64,000 bases of DNA from Uranotaenia lowii (GCF_029784155.1 NC_073692.1:280058589-280122588); one strand, 5' to 3'. Shown: positions 1 to 13,562, counted from the stretch's first letter. Notes: a model not told the origin generated them from the sequence alone. Program-made: numbers and translations.

Positions 1-1212
1 AATGGCGACCGTGATGTTGTTGAAAAAGAAAGTGGACCATAAAAATACACACCACACCAACCGCCCCCTCGATGGCCATAACGTAGCCCCCCCAACATCA
101 GAACACTTCTGAACCACTGCGTCCCAACAGCTCGAGTGACGTTGATGGAATGCGGAAAAGTTCCCTCTTCCGCCAAATGTGCGCCTTTCTTTTGTGTGTA
201 TGTCCTCTCCAAATAACTTCCAACTCTCGGACCAGGATTTAGCCGGCAGTAGTCCATTGCGAAGCCTCTAATGGACCCAAGCTTTCATCATCATCATCGC
301 CATCGTCGTCCTCATTGTCTCCCAGTCGTCGTTTCGCATGGTACAGAGTTGAGATATTTTTTTACATACAAACTGTCGGATTGGACACTGGAATCCGCCC
401 GAGGCAACCCACCCACCCACAAGTCGGTCCGAGGATCTGACTCGCAGATTTGCTTTGACCACACCATTGGCTGCTCGAGCGAGCGCGCGGCTCAAAAGGA
501 GACTGATGATTGTCATAATCGTAATGATAATGAATTTTAGTTTTATTTCACCACACACTCACCCAGCCAGTCAGCCCTCCAACCCACTTCCATTAAACCC
601 GGGCAGCAGCGTGGAGACCGGAAACCACTCATACAATCTCCTGCCACCACACAGAGAGTGCGGGATGTTTTTTTTGCTGCTGTCCGCATATCCTTTTCCG
701 CTAGGACTTGTACAAGGCAATGACTCGGATGACTGGAATGAGTCAAGAAGGGTCTCGGCTGCTTCGACAGTGATTATAGCGGGCGTGAGATGGGTACTTT
801 CACTTTCATGTTTCTGACAGGGCGCCACCACGCGATGATTGAGCGTTGCTGTTTTTTTTCCCTGTTAAGGGTGTTCATAATTTTCGCTGGAACTTTTTTC
901 AATCAAAAGTACTGGAAAAGATTATTATATGTTGAATTTGTTTTACGGAAACGTATTATGTTGATAACAAATTTAAAGAGCCAAATAAAAAATCTTTTTT
1001 TTTTTATTATAATAAACAATTCTTAGCCTAGTGTCAGGTGTTTTGCGTCACCGAATAACAAGTTCTATTCTTGATAACAAATTCAGTTCTTGTTTACAAA
1101 TGTAAACTATGAACATAAATTAAGGCGCTTTCAATCAGTATAAATATATTTATTTACAAAAATGAATCTCAATCAACGGATTACAGCTTATTCATGAGTT
1201 GTTCACCTGAAT
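1..1212 (+). other. mbl: mbl intron, upstream part (no gene seen)
   Basis: Inferred intron upstream of the ZnF2 exon. The first 830 bases are less AT-rich than what follows and look single-copy; from about 830 on the sequence is AT-rich. Short open frames on both strands show no recognisable domain. It could hold intronic regulatory elements, but none can be named from the sequence. Confidence 0.55.
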
Positions 1213-1516
1213 AAGGTTCCCTGATTGTCCAGTTTTACCCGAGTTTGCCCTGATATACACAAAATTTGGGAAAAGTCCTGTCCGGCCTGGTTGCCCGGAT
1301 TTTATTAAGAAGCCCAGGATTTGTCCGGATTTATTAACATTATTTACCAAATCAAACAAAAATAACCAATTGTGTTTAAATACATTTTTATTTATGCGTC
1401 CTTAACAAAATTTTTTGTGTATGTTGTATAAAAATCATCATGAAAGATTTATTAGAAGCCTAGAATACGATTTAAAATGTGCTGAATGTTTAGATAAAAA
1501 AAAAATCAATTTTTTT
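1213..1516 (+). mobile_element. MITE fragment, 'AAGGTTnCCAGATTG' family, copy 1
   Basis: The sequence starts with a degraded AAGGTTCCCTGATTGTCC terminus and continues with CCCGGATTT-type blocks, 'caaatcaaacaaaaataa' and 'atcatgaaaga', in the same order as the copies at 18196-18643 and 30790-31263. The right part is missing: where the other copies run on into their 3' half, this one runs into the 13-bp tandem array. It has no coding capacity. It is a non-autonomous element or the end of an older DNA transposon. Confidence 0.6.
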
Positions 1517-3100
1517 TCAGATTTCAGATTCAGATTTCAGATTTCAGATTCAGATTTCAGATTCAGATTTCAGATTCAGATTTCAGATTCAGATTTCAGA
1601 ATCAGATTTCAGATTCAGATTCAGATTTCAGAATCAGATTTCAGATTCAGATTCCGATTTCAGATTCAGATTTCAGATTCAGATTTCAGATTCAGATTTC
1701 AGATTCAGATTTCAGATTCAGATTTCAGATTCAGATTTCAGATTCAGATTTCAGATTCAGATTTCAGATTCAGATTTCAGATTCAGATTTCAGATTCAGA
1801 TTTCAGATTCAGATTTCAGATTCAGATTTCAGATTCAGATTTCAGATTAAGATTTCAGATTCAGATTTCAGATTCAGATTTCAGATTCAGATTTCAGATT
1901 CAGATTTCAGATTCAGATTTCAGATTCAGATTTCAGATTCAGATTTCAGATTCAGATTTCAGATTCAGATTTCAGATTCAGATTTCAGATTCAGATTTCA
2001 GATTCAGATTTCAGATTCAGATTTCAGATTCAGATTTCAGATTCAGATTTCAGATTCAGATTTCAGATTCAGATTTCAGATTCAGATTTCAGATTCAGAT
2101 TTCAGATTCAGATTTCAGATTCAGATTTCAGATTCAGATTTCAGATTCAGATTTCAGATTCAGATTTCAGATTCAGATTTCAGATTCAGATTTCAGATTC
2201 AGATTTCAGATTCAGATTTCAGATTCAGATTTCAGATTCAGATTTCAGATTCAGATTTCAGATTCAGATTTCAGATTCAGATTTCAGATTCAGATTTCAG
2301 ATTCAGATTTCAGATTCAGATTTCAGATTCAGATTTCAGATTCAGATTTCAGATTCAGATTTCAGATTCAGATTTCAGATTCAGATTTCAGATTCAGATT
2401 TCAGATTCAGATTTCAGATTCAGATTTCAGATTCAGATTTCAGATTCAGATTTCAGATTCAGATTTCAGATTCAGATTTCAGATTCAGATTTCAGATTCA
2501 GATTTCAGATTCAGATTTCAGATTCAGATTTCAGATTCAGATTTCAGATTCAGATTTCAGATTCAGATTTCAGATTCAGATTTCAGATTCAGATTTCAGA
2601 TTCAGATTTCAGATTCAGATTTCAGATTCAGATTTCAGATTCAGATTTCAGACTCAGATTTCAGATTCACATTTCAGATTCACATTTCAGATTCAGATTT
2701 CAGATTCAGATTTCAGATTCAGATTTCAGATTCAGATTTCAGATTCAGATTTCAGATTCAGATTGCAGATTCAGATTTCAGATTCAGATTCCAGATTCAG
2801 ATTTCAGATTCAGATTTCAGATTCAGATTTCAGATTCAGATTTCAGATTCAGATTTCAGATTCAGATTTCAGATTCAGATTTCAGATTCAGATTTCAGAT
2901 TCAGATTTCAGATTCAGATTTCAGATTCAGATTTCAGATTCAGATTTCAGATTCAGATTTCAGATTCAGATTTCAGATTCAGATTTCAGATTCAGATTTC
3001 AGATTCAGATTTCAGATTCAGATTTCAGATTCAGATTTCAGATTCAGATTTCAGATTCAGATTTCAGATTTAGATTTCAGATTTCAGATTCAGATTTCAA
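1517..3100 (+). repeat. 13-bp minisatellite, unit ATTTCAGATTCAG, about 120 copies
   Basis: A near-perfect tandem array of period 13. The interior is almost invariant, with rare single-base variants (for example near 1849, 2652, 2668, 2681, 2763 and 2790). The first few units are irregular, and the array decays after about 3100 into scattered 'cagaattcag' words to about 3170. Because 13 is one more than a multiple of 3 and the unit contains no stop on the + strand, the array is open in all three + frames and produces a spurious open frame of 552 codons (1415-3073) with a 13-residue peptide period. It is not a gene. Confidence 0.97.
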
Positions 3101-6100
3101 TATTCAGAATCAGAATTCAGAATCCAGAATTAGATTTAGAATTCAGTTTTGGAATTCAGACGCTTAGTTAAGATTGAAAATTTAGAATAAAAATTCACCG
3201 GAATTCTGATTCAGATTCAGAGCTAAAATTGAGAACACGAATGCGGAATTATTAATCATAACTCAGTATAAGAATTCAGAATGCGAACCATTTATATCGA
3301 AATTCGAGGTCTACAGTTCAAAAAGAAAACATTAATTCTTATTACAATATTCCCCCAGAATTTAGAATTCAGAACTATTTTCAGTCAAACACCAAATAAT
3401 TACATTATGTTCGTTTTTATTTCATTTCCTATTAATCAATGCCAATATTCCATTAGATTAACATCACCAAAAATTGAGTTAAAATGTCTATTTTATGGAA
3501 TTGCTTTCCTCCTCAACACTCAGCTCAGCTGTATCAATTATTTTTGTATACATTCAGGCGTTTTGTAGAGCTGCGCCTTTCGTTATGCAATATATTTGAT
3601 CAATATACACATTAGACCGCTGCAAGCTTTTTATGGAATATTTCAAATTTGTAATTTTTTGCACCTCCCATCACTATTTTTGGATTTTCATAGCAAACAA
3701 ATCTCTGATTCTTATTGTTCTGATTTTGTCCAACGAGTTTTGATTTTTTTTATTTTTGAATTTATATGGGAAAACAGTTTTTTTCTTTAATAGATCACCA
3801 GAGGATACTGAAAGCCACAATCATTAAAATCAAATTAATCATCAAAAAAATCAATAAAAAAAATTATTTACGTTGCCAATGAGATTTTTGTTCATATAAT
3901 CTTAGGGATGAGAGACTTGGAAGAGTAAAAATCCAACCAAATAAATATAAAAAATGCATGGGAAAAACATTCAAATAAAACGCTGACAAGCAAGACGTGG
4001 TATGCAGTTTAAAAAAACATGTAACAAAAAGTTTCGAATCAAAAACAAAGACTGTAGAACAAGAATTTTAATAAGAAGACTAAAAATTAACTGAAGAAAG
4101 AAACACATATTTACATAATAAATGAAACGATTCGAAAATCAACAATCACATACCGCACAACCTTCTATCCAAAAGAGGGAGAAATCCTCAAGTGCAAGTA
4201 GTGAGTGAGCATGTTTGTGTTTTATTTTATTTTTCCATTAGCCTCATCATTGTGGGCTGAGTAGCAAGGTGGGTACAATTTTTTTGGAGCCCATTCGAAA
4301 CGCTCCTAATTTTGGGGGGTAATTTCGGCACCTTGTTATCCGAATTTTTCCGTATCCCCTCGCTCCTCCAGCTGTAGACCATGTTCTGGTGAAATGTTGC
4401 ATTGACAGTTATAAAAATCACGAGCACGACCGGCAAAGTACTTTTTTGCGTTTCACGCATTATCACCACCCGGGATTCGGAAAAAAGTCGGAATCAGGGC
4501 TCGAAATAAAATGTTAGAGGCAACGGAGAGGGAGAAACGGAAAGCCAAATCGTTAATTACGGCTCGTAAGTCAAATTGTTCTTTACATCTCATTGCCAAA
4601 ATGATGTCGTTCTTCGAACAACTTTTAATTAAACCATCATAAATAGGCTCTCAGCTTCGCAATAGAGATGCCATTTTTGTGTGCTCATTTTACAGCATTT
4701 TTACAAGCGACGCCGCTCGTCGTCAACAAACTTTGCAACCAAGAAACACCAAATTAGCCTTATGATGATTATTTATTGCGTTTATGAGTTGCCGGTTCGG
4801 TTTTTTTCAGTTCAAACAGCCCCGAAATAAAACGGTTTTATTTGTTTTCATTAATTTTTGAAGATGTCATCTCGCACCGTAAAGGTGAAACAAAACTTTT
4901 TATGGTGCACACTTTTTTCTCATTCTGCGTTCGGTCGTGACAATAAAACCGAACCGTTTTTTGACATACCTACACTTGCACTCTGTGTTGAGGTGTAAAA
5001 ATAACCAAATGGAAAACGGCAAAATAACACCCGAAAACACGAGCCTATAATAATAAAAGAAAAAATTTGCCCTTCTCCAAATGTAGCCCCGAGTTTTATT
5101 CGGCATTCGTGTCAAAACATATAAACTGCATTCTCCAGGCCCCCTGTTTTAGATCACTCGCAAACACGCACCCCAAGCAAAACCTTTCCAATCGGAAAAA
5201 CGCCGGCCGCACCGGAGTGAAATGAAATTGCCCGAATAAAATCCGGAAAAAGAACCTCCGGAAAATGCCAGCCGACCTTCTACAGTTCCAACTTTGGAGT
5301 TGACGAAAGTAAAAAAAATCAACCCATGCTGGTGGATACTTCTTGGAAGCATCATCTTCTTCTCCTTGGACCAGAACTGGAGCTGTTTGCTTTTATGTTG
5401 AAGGATTAATAGTACCATAAAGAATATAAATATGACAGTTATGAAGGTTCGCTGCTTCAATTTATGCCGGATATATTTGTTTTCCAGCCGGGAGTTGCCA
5501 CTGGATTCCTACCGCCGCTGGCTGCAGCTGGCTGAGACCCCCAGGCTAAGGCGATGGCCCTTCGGATTGTCTTGGATTCGGATCGAGAAGGAGCAAAAAC
5601 CTTTGTTTCGAAATTTATTACGGTAGCTTCCATATAGCAAAACCATATCGGAATCGTCGCTGTTGGTTCCGTTTCCGTTTCGAGCTTTTCAATCGATTCG
5701 GATCGGTTTCGGGTAGTCGGGAATTAGTATTCCGGTCCAGGCCACCGATGTGTCCCTAACGGGGAGGCCGTCCGTTTCGGCCCAAATGATCCCTGGAGGT
5801 GCGTTCTGTGCGTGAAAGTCGAAAAACAGATGGTAATTTATTTTCGAATAAACCGACTGAAGTGATTGCTGCAATAATCGAATTGAAGTTAAGGATAAAC
5901 CAAGTAACAAACTACTTATCTTATAAAACATCACCTAGTTTCGAAAATGGTCTACACAGCATACACAAAACATCAATAAAGCTTTCTACTACAGGAGGTC
6001 GTGAAGAGCAAAATAAATCAATTTTAAACCCATAAAGATTCATTCTTGAAAATGCCTCACAATAATGTTCCTTATAAACTAACAATTCACCGATTTTAAC

Positions 6101-6438
6101 TTTCCACTTTTCATAGATTTTGTATTCAGTGACGCTTGGTGACAAACTTTAGATGAGAATTTTTCACTGTTTGAATTTTTATTTCTGCTAAAAGATGTTT
6201 AATTTTCTTTGATAAATATGAAGGCTTGACGTGCTTAACAATTTTTTCGAAATGATTTCCTTAATCTAGTGCCACGTGGTTCATTTCATGATGAAAAAAT
6301 TTGAACATAATCCTAAATTAGTGATAGTTTTGTAGTCTTTTCTCAAGGAAAATGTTTGACATTTTTGCCATTGAAAATATAACATTGGAAATTAACTATA
6401 ATGACTGAATAGGTAAGCCCAAAACCAAATTACACATA
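3101..6438 (+). other. mbl: mbl intron, no gene seen
   Basis: The first 300 bases are decayed minisatellite-like 'cagaattcag' sequence. From about 3.8 to 5.8 kb the sequence looks single-copy and is moderately GC-richer in patches (4220-4500, 5150-5800), with no splice-framed coding block that I can support. From 5.8 kb it is AT-rich. Confidence 0.5.
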
Positions 6439-7509
6439 GGGAAGAATGAGGATACTAGATCCCTTAGCTATATCTCGAAACTGGAATGATATACAAAAAT
6501 CAAATGATCTAGAAAAATGTGCTAAATGAAGCAAAACAACTCCGATATAAGCTCAAAAAATTTTAACAGTTTTTTTTTGAATTTCTGAACTTTGTTTGCA
6601 AAATTTCACAAAATGCGACTTGAAGATCTTTTTTTCATCACTTTAAAAAGTTTCTTACATGAAAAAATTAAAATTATACCAAAAATATTTATTTCAGTAA
6701 TATCAAACGTCAGAGTTTAACATGAATTTCAAAATACCATATTTTCAAAACAATGGTAAACTCTCAACATTTTTCAGACAAAGTTTTCTAAAATGTTTAT
6801 TATGTGTTCAATTGATTCCTAAGTTTCAAAATTCTAATTAGATCGTGATCTTTGCTGATTATGAGATTATTGATATTTATCCAATAACTTATTTTTATCC
6901 AAGGATTGTCTGGCAAAAACGGCTAGAGAAATTGTTTTTATGTTAACCCTTCATTTCATGATTTTTTATTTTTCCTTCAAATCATTTTTTACAGTTGGAA
7001 ATGATGAGTACATCAAGAAAAAAAATTAAAATAAAATACTGTTTTTCACTTTTATCATACATTAATTGTTGCAAATTTGTTACTTTATGAAACGAAGGGT
7101 TAAATTGGAATAAAATAGCGCCTTTAAGTATGCAATTACACTAGTGTTGAAACATAGTTTCCTAACATAGTTTCCTAATTGTATTCTTCTGACACTCATA
7201 TATTGTGAAATGAGAACAAACATGGCCAAAATAGTAAATTGACATTCTATTTTAAAATTTTGTTTGATTTTTTCTAAGGATTAGGGCCCCCGGAAGGATG
7301 AAATCTCCTTCAATAAAGAATCAAATCTCCCTTAACTTCAAAAATATCGCATTTTTTACTTCCACGAAAATGCTTCTAGTTCATCTACGGGATCAAGTAT
7401 CGTTCTAACTTTTTCAGCATATAAATTTAAAATTACACGCTGTCTGAAAATGCAAAAGACGACGAGTTGCAATATTTTTCCAAAAAGATGGAATCTCCCC
7501 ATTCTCCCC
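6439..7509 (+). mobile_element. TIR element copy A ('GGGGAGAATGAGGATAC' family)
   Basis: About 1.07 kb flanked by TA on both sides. The left terminus (GGGAAGAATGAGGATACTAG) is the inverted complement of the right one (CCCATTCTCCCC). It shares ordered blocks with copy B at 8106-9081, such as 'agctatatctcgaaact', 'aaaatgtgc' and 'ccacgaaaatgcttctagtt'. No transposase frame is present. The TA flanks and lack of coding sequence fit a Tc1/mariner-type non-autonomous element. Confidence 0.75.
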
Positions 7510-7652
7510 TACTATTTCAAGAAGTATAAAACACCATCGCTTTTCAGCATAGCTTAATCTCTTCAATTATTGTAGTTCTAAATAAAATTTTGGAACCGTT
7601 TTAATATTAAGGCAGAAGAACATCACTTGGTGTAACTTTTTATGTTTTCCTA

Positions 7653-7803
7653 TATTAATATTTCAATAAATACTTCAATAAATATTTCATTAAATATTTA
7701 AATAAATATTCAAATAAATATTTAAACAAATATTTAAATAAATATTTAAATAAATATTTAAATAAATATTTAAATAAATATTTAAATAAATATTTCAATA
7801 AAA
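7653..7803 (+). repeat. 12-bp AT-only tandem repeat (AAATAAATATTT)
   Basis: About twelve units of a 12-bp, self-complementary word (AAATAAATATTT and rotations). The left units are degenerate and the last half is perfect. It lies between the two TIR elements A and B. It is expected to form cruciform-prone, easily melted DNA. No gene. Confidence 0.95.
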
Positions 7804-8105
7804 AGGCTTAAAACCAAATACAATTGAGGCAACCTCCAAGACCCGTCCAATACTTCTGTCAAATATTTGTTTCTTTAAACCTTACCTTTCAAAAGGTGTT
7901 TTAGTTGTCTGTCTTAAACATGTTTACTTTTGGAGGAACTGATCAAATATGCTGTTTTGGAACAATTTTAAAATTAGCTTTAATTTCATAAGAAGAGGGT
8001 TTGTTTTAACAACATTTGTGGCACCAAAAATCTCAAGTTTAACATTAAAAAAATACACATATGGAAGTTTGAAGTAATTTTTTTCAATTTGAAGCATGAT
8101 ATATA

Positions 8106-9081
8106 GGGGAGAATGAGGATACTTGATCCCTGGGGATACTTGATTCCTAAGCTATATCTCGAAACTGTTATGTCTTACAAAGATCAAATGTTCTAGAAAA
8201 ATGTGCCAAAATGAGCAAAATAACATTGCTTGTAGTTTAAAAAATTTTAACAAAATAATTGTTTGAGTAATTGAACTTTGTTTGAAAAATTTCACAAAAT
8301 GTAACTTGAAGATCTTTTTTCATCACTTTAAAATGTTCCTTACATGGGAAAATCATGAAAAAAATATTTGTTCCAATATATCAATCGTTCGAGCGTAAAA
8401 TGAACTTCATAATGCCATATTTTGAAAGCAATGGAAAACTCTCAACTTTGTTCAGAAAAAGTTTTCTAAAATGTTGATTATGGGTACAATTGATCCCCTA
8501 GAGTTGGGTACAATTGATCCCCCCTTCCAAACGGCGTATTCTTCTTCTGAATTGATCGATATGATTGCTGATTACGAAATTACTAATATATATCCAAAAA
8601 CTAATATTTATCAAACAATTGTCTGAAGAAAAAAAACAAAAATAATTAATTTTCTCTTAATTATAAAAAATAGCGCCTTTAAGTATGCAATGAAATTTGC
8701 GTTGAGACAAAGTTATAGAATTTTCTTCTTATGTCTGCTATAAATTGTGAATTGAGAATAAACATGACCAAAATAGTCAATTAACATTCTATCTTGGGGT
8801 TTTGTTTGATTTTTATACAAGGATTAGGGCTTCCTGAATAAAAGATCAAGTCTCCTTAAAAAGGGATCAAGTCTCCCATAACTTCAGAAAAATCGCATTT
8901 TTTTTACTCCCACGAAAATGCTTCTAGTTCATCAACGGGTTCAAGTATCGTATTAATTTTTGGAGCATAGAAACTTGAAGTTACAAGCTGTCAGAAAATG
9001 TCAAAGTCGGCGAGTTGCTAAATTTTTCCAAAAAGATATGGTGAAAATATGAAAAGGGGATCAAGTATCCCCACTCTCCCC
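8106..9081 (+). mobile_element. TIR element copy B ('GGGGAGAATGAGGATAC' family)
   Basis: About 0.98 kb flanked by TA. The left terminus GGGGAGAATGAGGATACTTG matches the inverted right terminus, which reads CAAGTATCCCCACTCTCCCC. The 'gatacttgatccc' word occurs twice near the left end and 'acaattgatcccc' twice near 8484-8520, giving an internal substructure of sub-terminal repeats. It is parallel to copy A. Non-coding. Confidence 0.82.
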
Positions 9082-12030
9082 TAAGTTTTCAAACGTAGAA
9101 CACAGTTTTGATCTGGTAAACTTTAAAATAATGCCGTCAACTGGGGTAACATGCAACATTTTTCAACTTCTATGGCTTCTAATACGCTTTTGCGTTAAAA
9201 GTTTTAACGTTGATGGGACATCAAATTGACGAAATCACAAAAATTGTTGATTTCGCCAGTTGTTTTAATATTCCTAAACATGCGATTTTCGCCTTGTTCG
9301 GAAAAGGAGTAACTTACAAAAAAAACTTTGTTTTCATTGAAAAATGTAATGAAAACGTTTGAAATTTTATAGTTTTTGATTTTGCAGTAGTTTTAAGTTT
9401 TGTTTGAATTATATTTACAGTTTGTTGCTGCCAAAAATGCTTTTATAAGTAAAAAAAACATACAGGTGCTGCATACATTTAGGGGTAAAAAATACTTCAT
9501 TGAATTCTACTATCTGAAATCATAAAAATAAATGTTTGGATCATTAAATAATAATGTTATCAAACTCGTGATGCAAAACAATTAGTTTCCAGCATACGGA
9601 AACGAGATTTTCATTGTATCAATTTGATTTGCATTCTGTTCATCCTAGGTTACTTAATTGAAAAAAATATTTATTTAAAAAAAAATTGATGATTGTGCGA
9701 AAAATATTTTGGCCCCAACAGTGTTGTTATAGCATGATAAATGAATGAATGAATTTGTAAAAGATATCATTAAGCCAATCCGCCATACTGAGTGAAGTTT
9801 TACGAGGTGTCGAAAAAAGTAAAAAAAAATGTATATCTTTTGCTCGATTTTTTCGATTTTGTATGAGAATCAAAAACTTTAAAACTAGGTTAAAATGTGA
9901 AAAAGTATGTCATCACCATTTTGTAATCAATCAATGATAACCTCGATGACAGAATATTAAATTTGAAATTTAATAAAAATTATAAGCTTAACTCTAAACA
10001 TGTATTGGATACTTGAGTAAAGATTCTTTTTTTTTAAAATTATTCACTGTTTATTTTTTTGTGCTGGAAATCTGATTTCTGGTTTTCCAGCAAAATTTTC
10101 AGCAATAAAGATTGCTGGGAAGATCAACAAACTCAATTGTTGGAAAAACAGCAATATTCAAACAGATTTTCTAGAAACCTACAAATGTTCTATTCATATT
10201 GATTTAATTTCAATTAAATAGTGCTTTTTATTCATATTTCTTGAAGTAATTTTTTTTTCCCATGCTTTGGTAAAAATAATTGGCTACAAAATTTAAGTTG
10301 CACAAACTATCAAACAAATCGCATGCTCTTCCTAAATCTTCAGCGGCTATCCGACCGGAATTTAAAAATTGAATTAGACTGTGAAATAAGAAACGCATTG
10401 TCAGCTTTCTTGGCAAATTCATGCTAAACAATCTACTTACCGCTTTATTCGCAATTAAAGCTTTTTTTTCCAATGGACAATATCGAACTTTGACCTTTTT
10501 CTTTTTCAATCACCGAAAGTTTACTCTAAAAAATAACAAAGTTCCGGAAAAAGAACATGTGCTGGAAAAGTCAGCAAAACAAATAAGGTTTCTAGCAAAA
10601 ATAATGGAGTTCTGGCCGTTTCCAGCAATTTTTTTGCTGGATATCGAGGCAAAAATTTACTGTGTAGTTTAATGTTTAAAGTCTATTTCTCAACTCTGGT
10701 ATAAAGCAATTAATTGATTTTTTTTTTAAACCGAATAGATGATAAAGTTTAGCTTTTTGTCAACTTGCATTCAAGTTCAAAGTTCTGAATAAACATTCTT
10801 TCTTGTTATTCACTATCAACAAAAATAAAAATTTTTATTTCATACTCATTTAATCTTGTTTTCAGTACCTTGCTCGAAAAAGTATTTAAAAAAAACTGTT
10901 AGTTTTTCATGGTAAGGTTTTTTTTATTTATAGTCTTTTATTTTTTATTTGATCCCCAATTTCAAATTCAGAAAATGTTTATATCCGAGAGTTTTCTCCG
11001 AACTCTGTGACTAAAGGAGAGACAAGGTTGCCGTAAATAAAATTCTGTGTTTTTGCCAATAAAAATTTCGATTTTATGTGATATCACCTAAAAGTTTTGC
11101 AATAGTTTTCTGTGACGGTATTTCCTGAAAAATTGGGTCTTTTTTCATTTTACTTTAGCATAGCGACAAACATTACTAATATAACCATATTTTTCCTATC
11201 TAAACTTATGAATCCGAAATTTATATTGACAAGAAAAATTAAAATTTTGGAAACACGTACAAAATTTAAAAGATCTGTGAAATTTGTTAATATTCTCTAA
11301 ATTTGTCCTCAAAATTCTGTGAAATGATAGATTTTTCTGAGAATTTGGACAATCGAAAAGTGATTTGAACAGAAATTCTGTGTGAGTGTATAAATTTATC
11401 GCTAAGGTTCAAGTGAGCAAGAGGATATTAACGCTTTGCATTTCACAAGAAACCTCTTAATCTTTTTAATTCCATACTACGAAAACATTATTAATTCTTT
11501 ATCAAGTATTCTATTTCCATGTCTTCTTTTCTACCTAGCTAATGAAAAATATTCTTTAGGTCTAAATCAGAAAACACTGGCTCCCAAATTTCAGGAAAAT
11601 TATCGAAAAATGTATATTTTCAATTTTTTTACCCCTTAATGTATGCAACATCTTTTTGCTTTCACGCTGGAGGAACGACATAAAAAGAGGAAAAATACAA
11701 AACAGGAACGATATACTTCTCGGGATTGGTTTCTCTAAAGTTATGAATTGATATAAATGCGCTTCTTTGGTGTACAATATTCAGTTCATTAGACCAAAAG
11801 GTCCAGATAATTTGAAATTGATAATTAATATACATATCGTTCCTGTAGATTTTATTTCATATACACACAATCTGAACCTTAGTTTTTACTGACGAACTCA
11901 GTTGGATAGAAATATTGTGGAAAAAATCTCCAAACGGAGATTGGATGATATTATTTGAAATAATAATTGTCGTTTCAAAACGGCATTTTTTAATTGAACT
12001 TATATTTTCTTAAATAATAAGTATAAAGTA
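9082..12030 (+). other. mbl: mbl intron, AT-rich, repeat remnants
   Basis: No gene is supported. The block at 9133-9155 (gtcaactggggtaacatgca) resembles a transposon end, but no opposite end was found. 10050-10680 contains many 'tgctggaaa/ttccagca' words in both orientations, which suggests a decayed inverted-repeat element. Open frames here are short and AT-driven. Confidence 0.5.
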
Positions 12031-13562
12031 GGGTTACCATCCATCCCGCAGAAGCGAGACATGTCCCGCTTTTCCAGAAAATGTCCCGCCGTCCCGCTTT
12101 TTTCTCAAAGTGTTCCGCTTTTTTTCTAGGAACACTTTTGTGGTAGACTCAACCCTCTCTGATTCTACCACTTCTAAATAGTTGTCCATGCTTGTGAAAA
12201 CGTTTCTTATAAAATCTCTCCTCGATAATTTTCAACTCCTGTAATTGTTTTCTAATCTTCTTTTATTTATTTATGATTTTCAAAAATAGAAATATTTTTA
12301 CTTGAGGAAAATGACATTCAACGATAAGGCTGTAAAATTAAATAACACTTTTATGATGTTTTACTGACTTACACTGGAAAAACCTGAATATAGCCTCAAT
12401 TTAAACACATTGGTTCAACACAGAAAATCATTCAAATATAATGTTTTTTGTGTTTTTCTTTCTCAAAATAAGCAGCATTTTTTCAAAGTTTATAAAAGAC
12501 AAGATAAGTTTATGTCTTAGCATTTAAGGTTGCCAGATTATTTTCCAGACACATCCGAAACGAACGAATCCGGGCATTTTTATTAAAAAAATGAATTCAA
12601 AATTTTCAGCTTAAAATTTAGGCAATACCCGACATTTTTATCAAAATCTCGGGATTATTCATTAATAAACAAAAAGAACAAAATTGAAAATATGTTTCTT
12701 TCTTCAAAACACATCCGCAGATTTTTAGTCGTATCTTAGGCTTCCCAAAAACTATTCATGATTATTCAGACAAAACTTGCTCAAAAAGATCGCAAAAAGA
12801 AAAAAATATATTACCTAACTCAATCTAAGTTTTTTGTTCAATTTCCGAAATAAAGTGAATAAATCTGGGCTAAGTTCAGACTTTTTCATACGAAATCCAG
12901 GCAACCGAACTTTTCCTAAATTTTGTATCAAATATCCGGGCAAGTCCTGATAAAACCGGCCAATCTGGTAAAATTTGCTCAGCATCACTCTAACATCTTA
13001 GTCAAGGGATCTTTGAGCACGTTCTTGTTAGGTTAATTTTTTTTTAAAGAAAATATTTTTTAAGTTGTTTCCAAATGATGGTGGCTTCAGATGTTTCTCC
13101 GGAATCATAAAAAAAAAACCTTTGAGTGTAAAGTTAAGGAAAAAAAAAATTCCGGATAAAAAAAACTACAGGACTACCGAGCAAAAATAAACTATTTTCA
13201 ATCAATATTCATTGAATGAATTAAATTGAATAAACTAGGGAGATGATCGAAAACGACTGTTCAGAAATTTAAAAACTTCCTTCAAATTACGGATTTTAAA
13301 AGAACTACAACATTTTCAACTTGTGTGTTCACAGTTTAAAAAGATGGAAGTTTTCTTGTAAATTGAATTTTCAAAACAAATTTCATTTATCTACATTTTA
13401 TTACTCCCTATGAAATATTTCAGTTAAAGGAACTTATACATATGTATAGGAATGTTCATAAAAATAAGGTTTTGAAGAGTTTCTAAAATGTCCCGCTTTT
13501 TTCGACGATGTCCCGCTTTTTTGTGAAATGTTCCTCTTTTTTCGAAAGTATCTGGTAAGCCT
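12031..13562 (+). mobile_element. hAT-like non-autonomous element (GGTTACCA ends)
   Basis: The left end GGGTTACCATCC and right end TCTGGTAAGCC are inverted. The same word AGTATAAAGTA flanks the element on both sides (12020-12030 and 13563-13573), a target-site duplication of 8 bp or more as in hAT elements. The sub-terminal regions carry repeated 'atgtcccgctttttt' words at both ends (12059-12120 and 13487-13550). No transposase frame is visible. A second MITE is nested inside at 12536-12971. Confidence 0.72.
12536..12971 (-). mobile_element. MITE, 'AAGGTTnCCAGATTG' family, nested copy
   Basis: It begins AAGGTTGCCAGATTA and ends CCAATCTGGTAA, so it has inverted ends. Read on the minus strand, the order of blocks (taccagatt, then gcccggatattt, then acaaaattt) matches the copy at 30790-31263. 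It sits wholly inside the hAT-like element and therefore inserted later. Confidence 0.65.

Noticed and set aside
1415..3073. Open frame of 552 codons with a 13-residue repeat (ISDSDFRFRFQIQ)
   Set aside because: It is the translation of the 13-bp minisatellite, open in all + frames because the unit lacks stops. No start context, splice sites or non-repeat coding sequence.
1517..3100. CRISPR-like array
   Set aside because: Units abut directly without spacers, and the context is an insect intron.
9133..9300. TIR-like 'gtcaactggggtaacatgca' terminus
   Set aside because: No matching inverted end could be found nearby, so an element could not be delimited.
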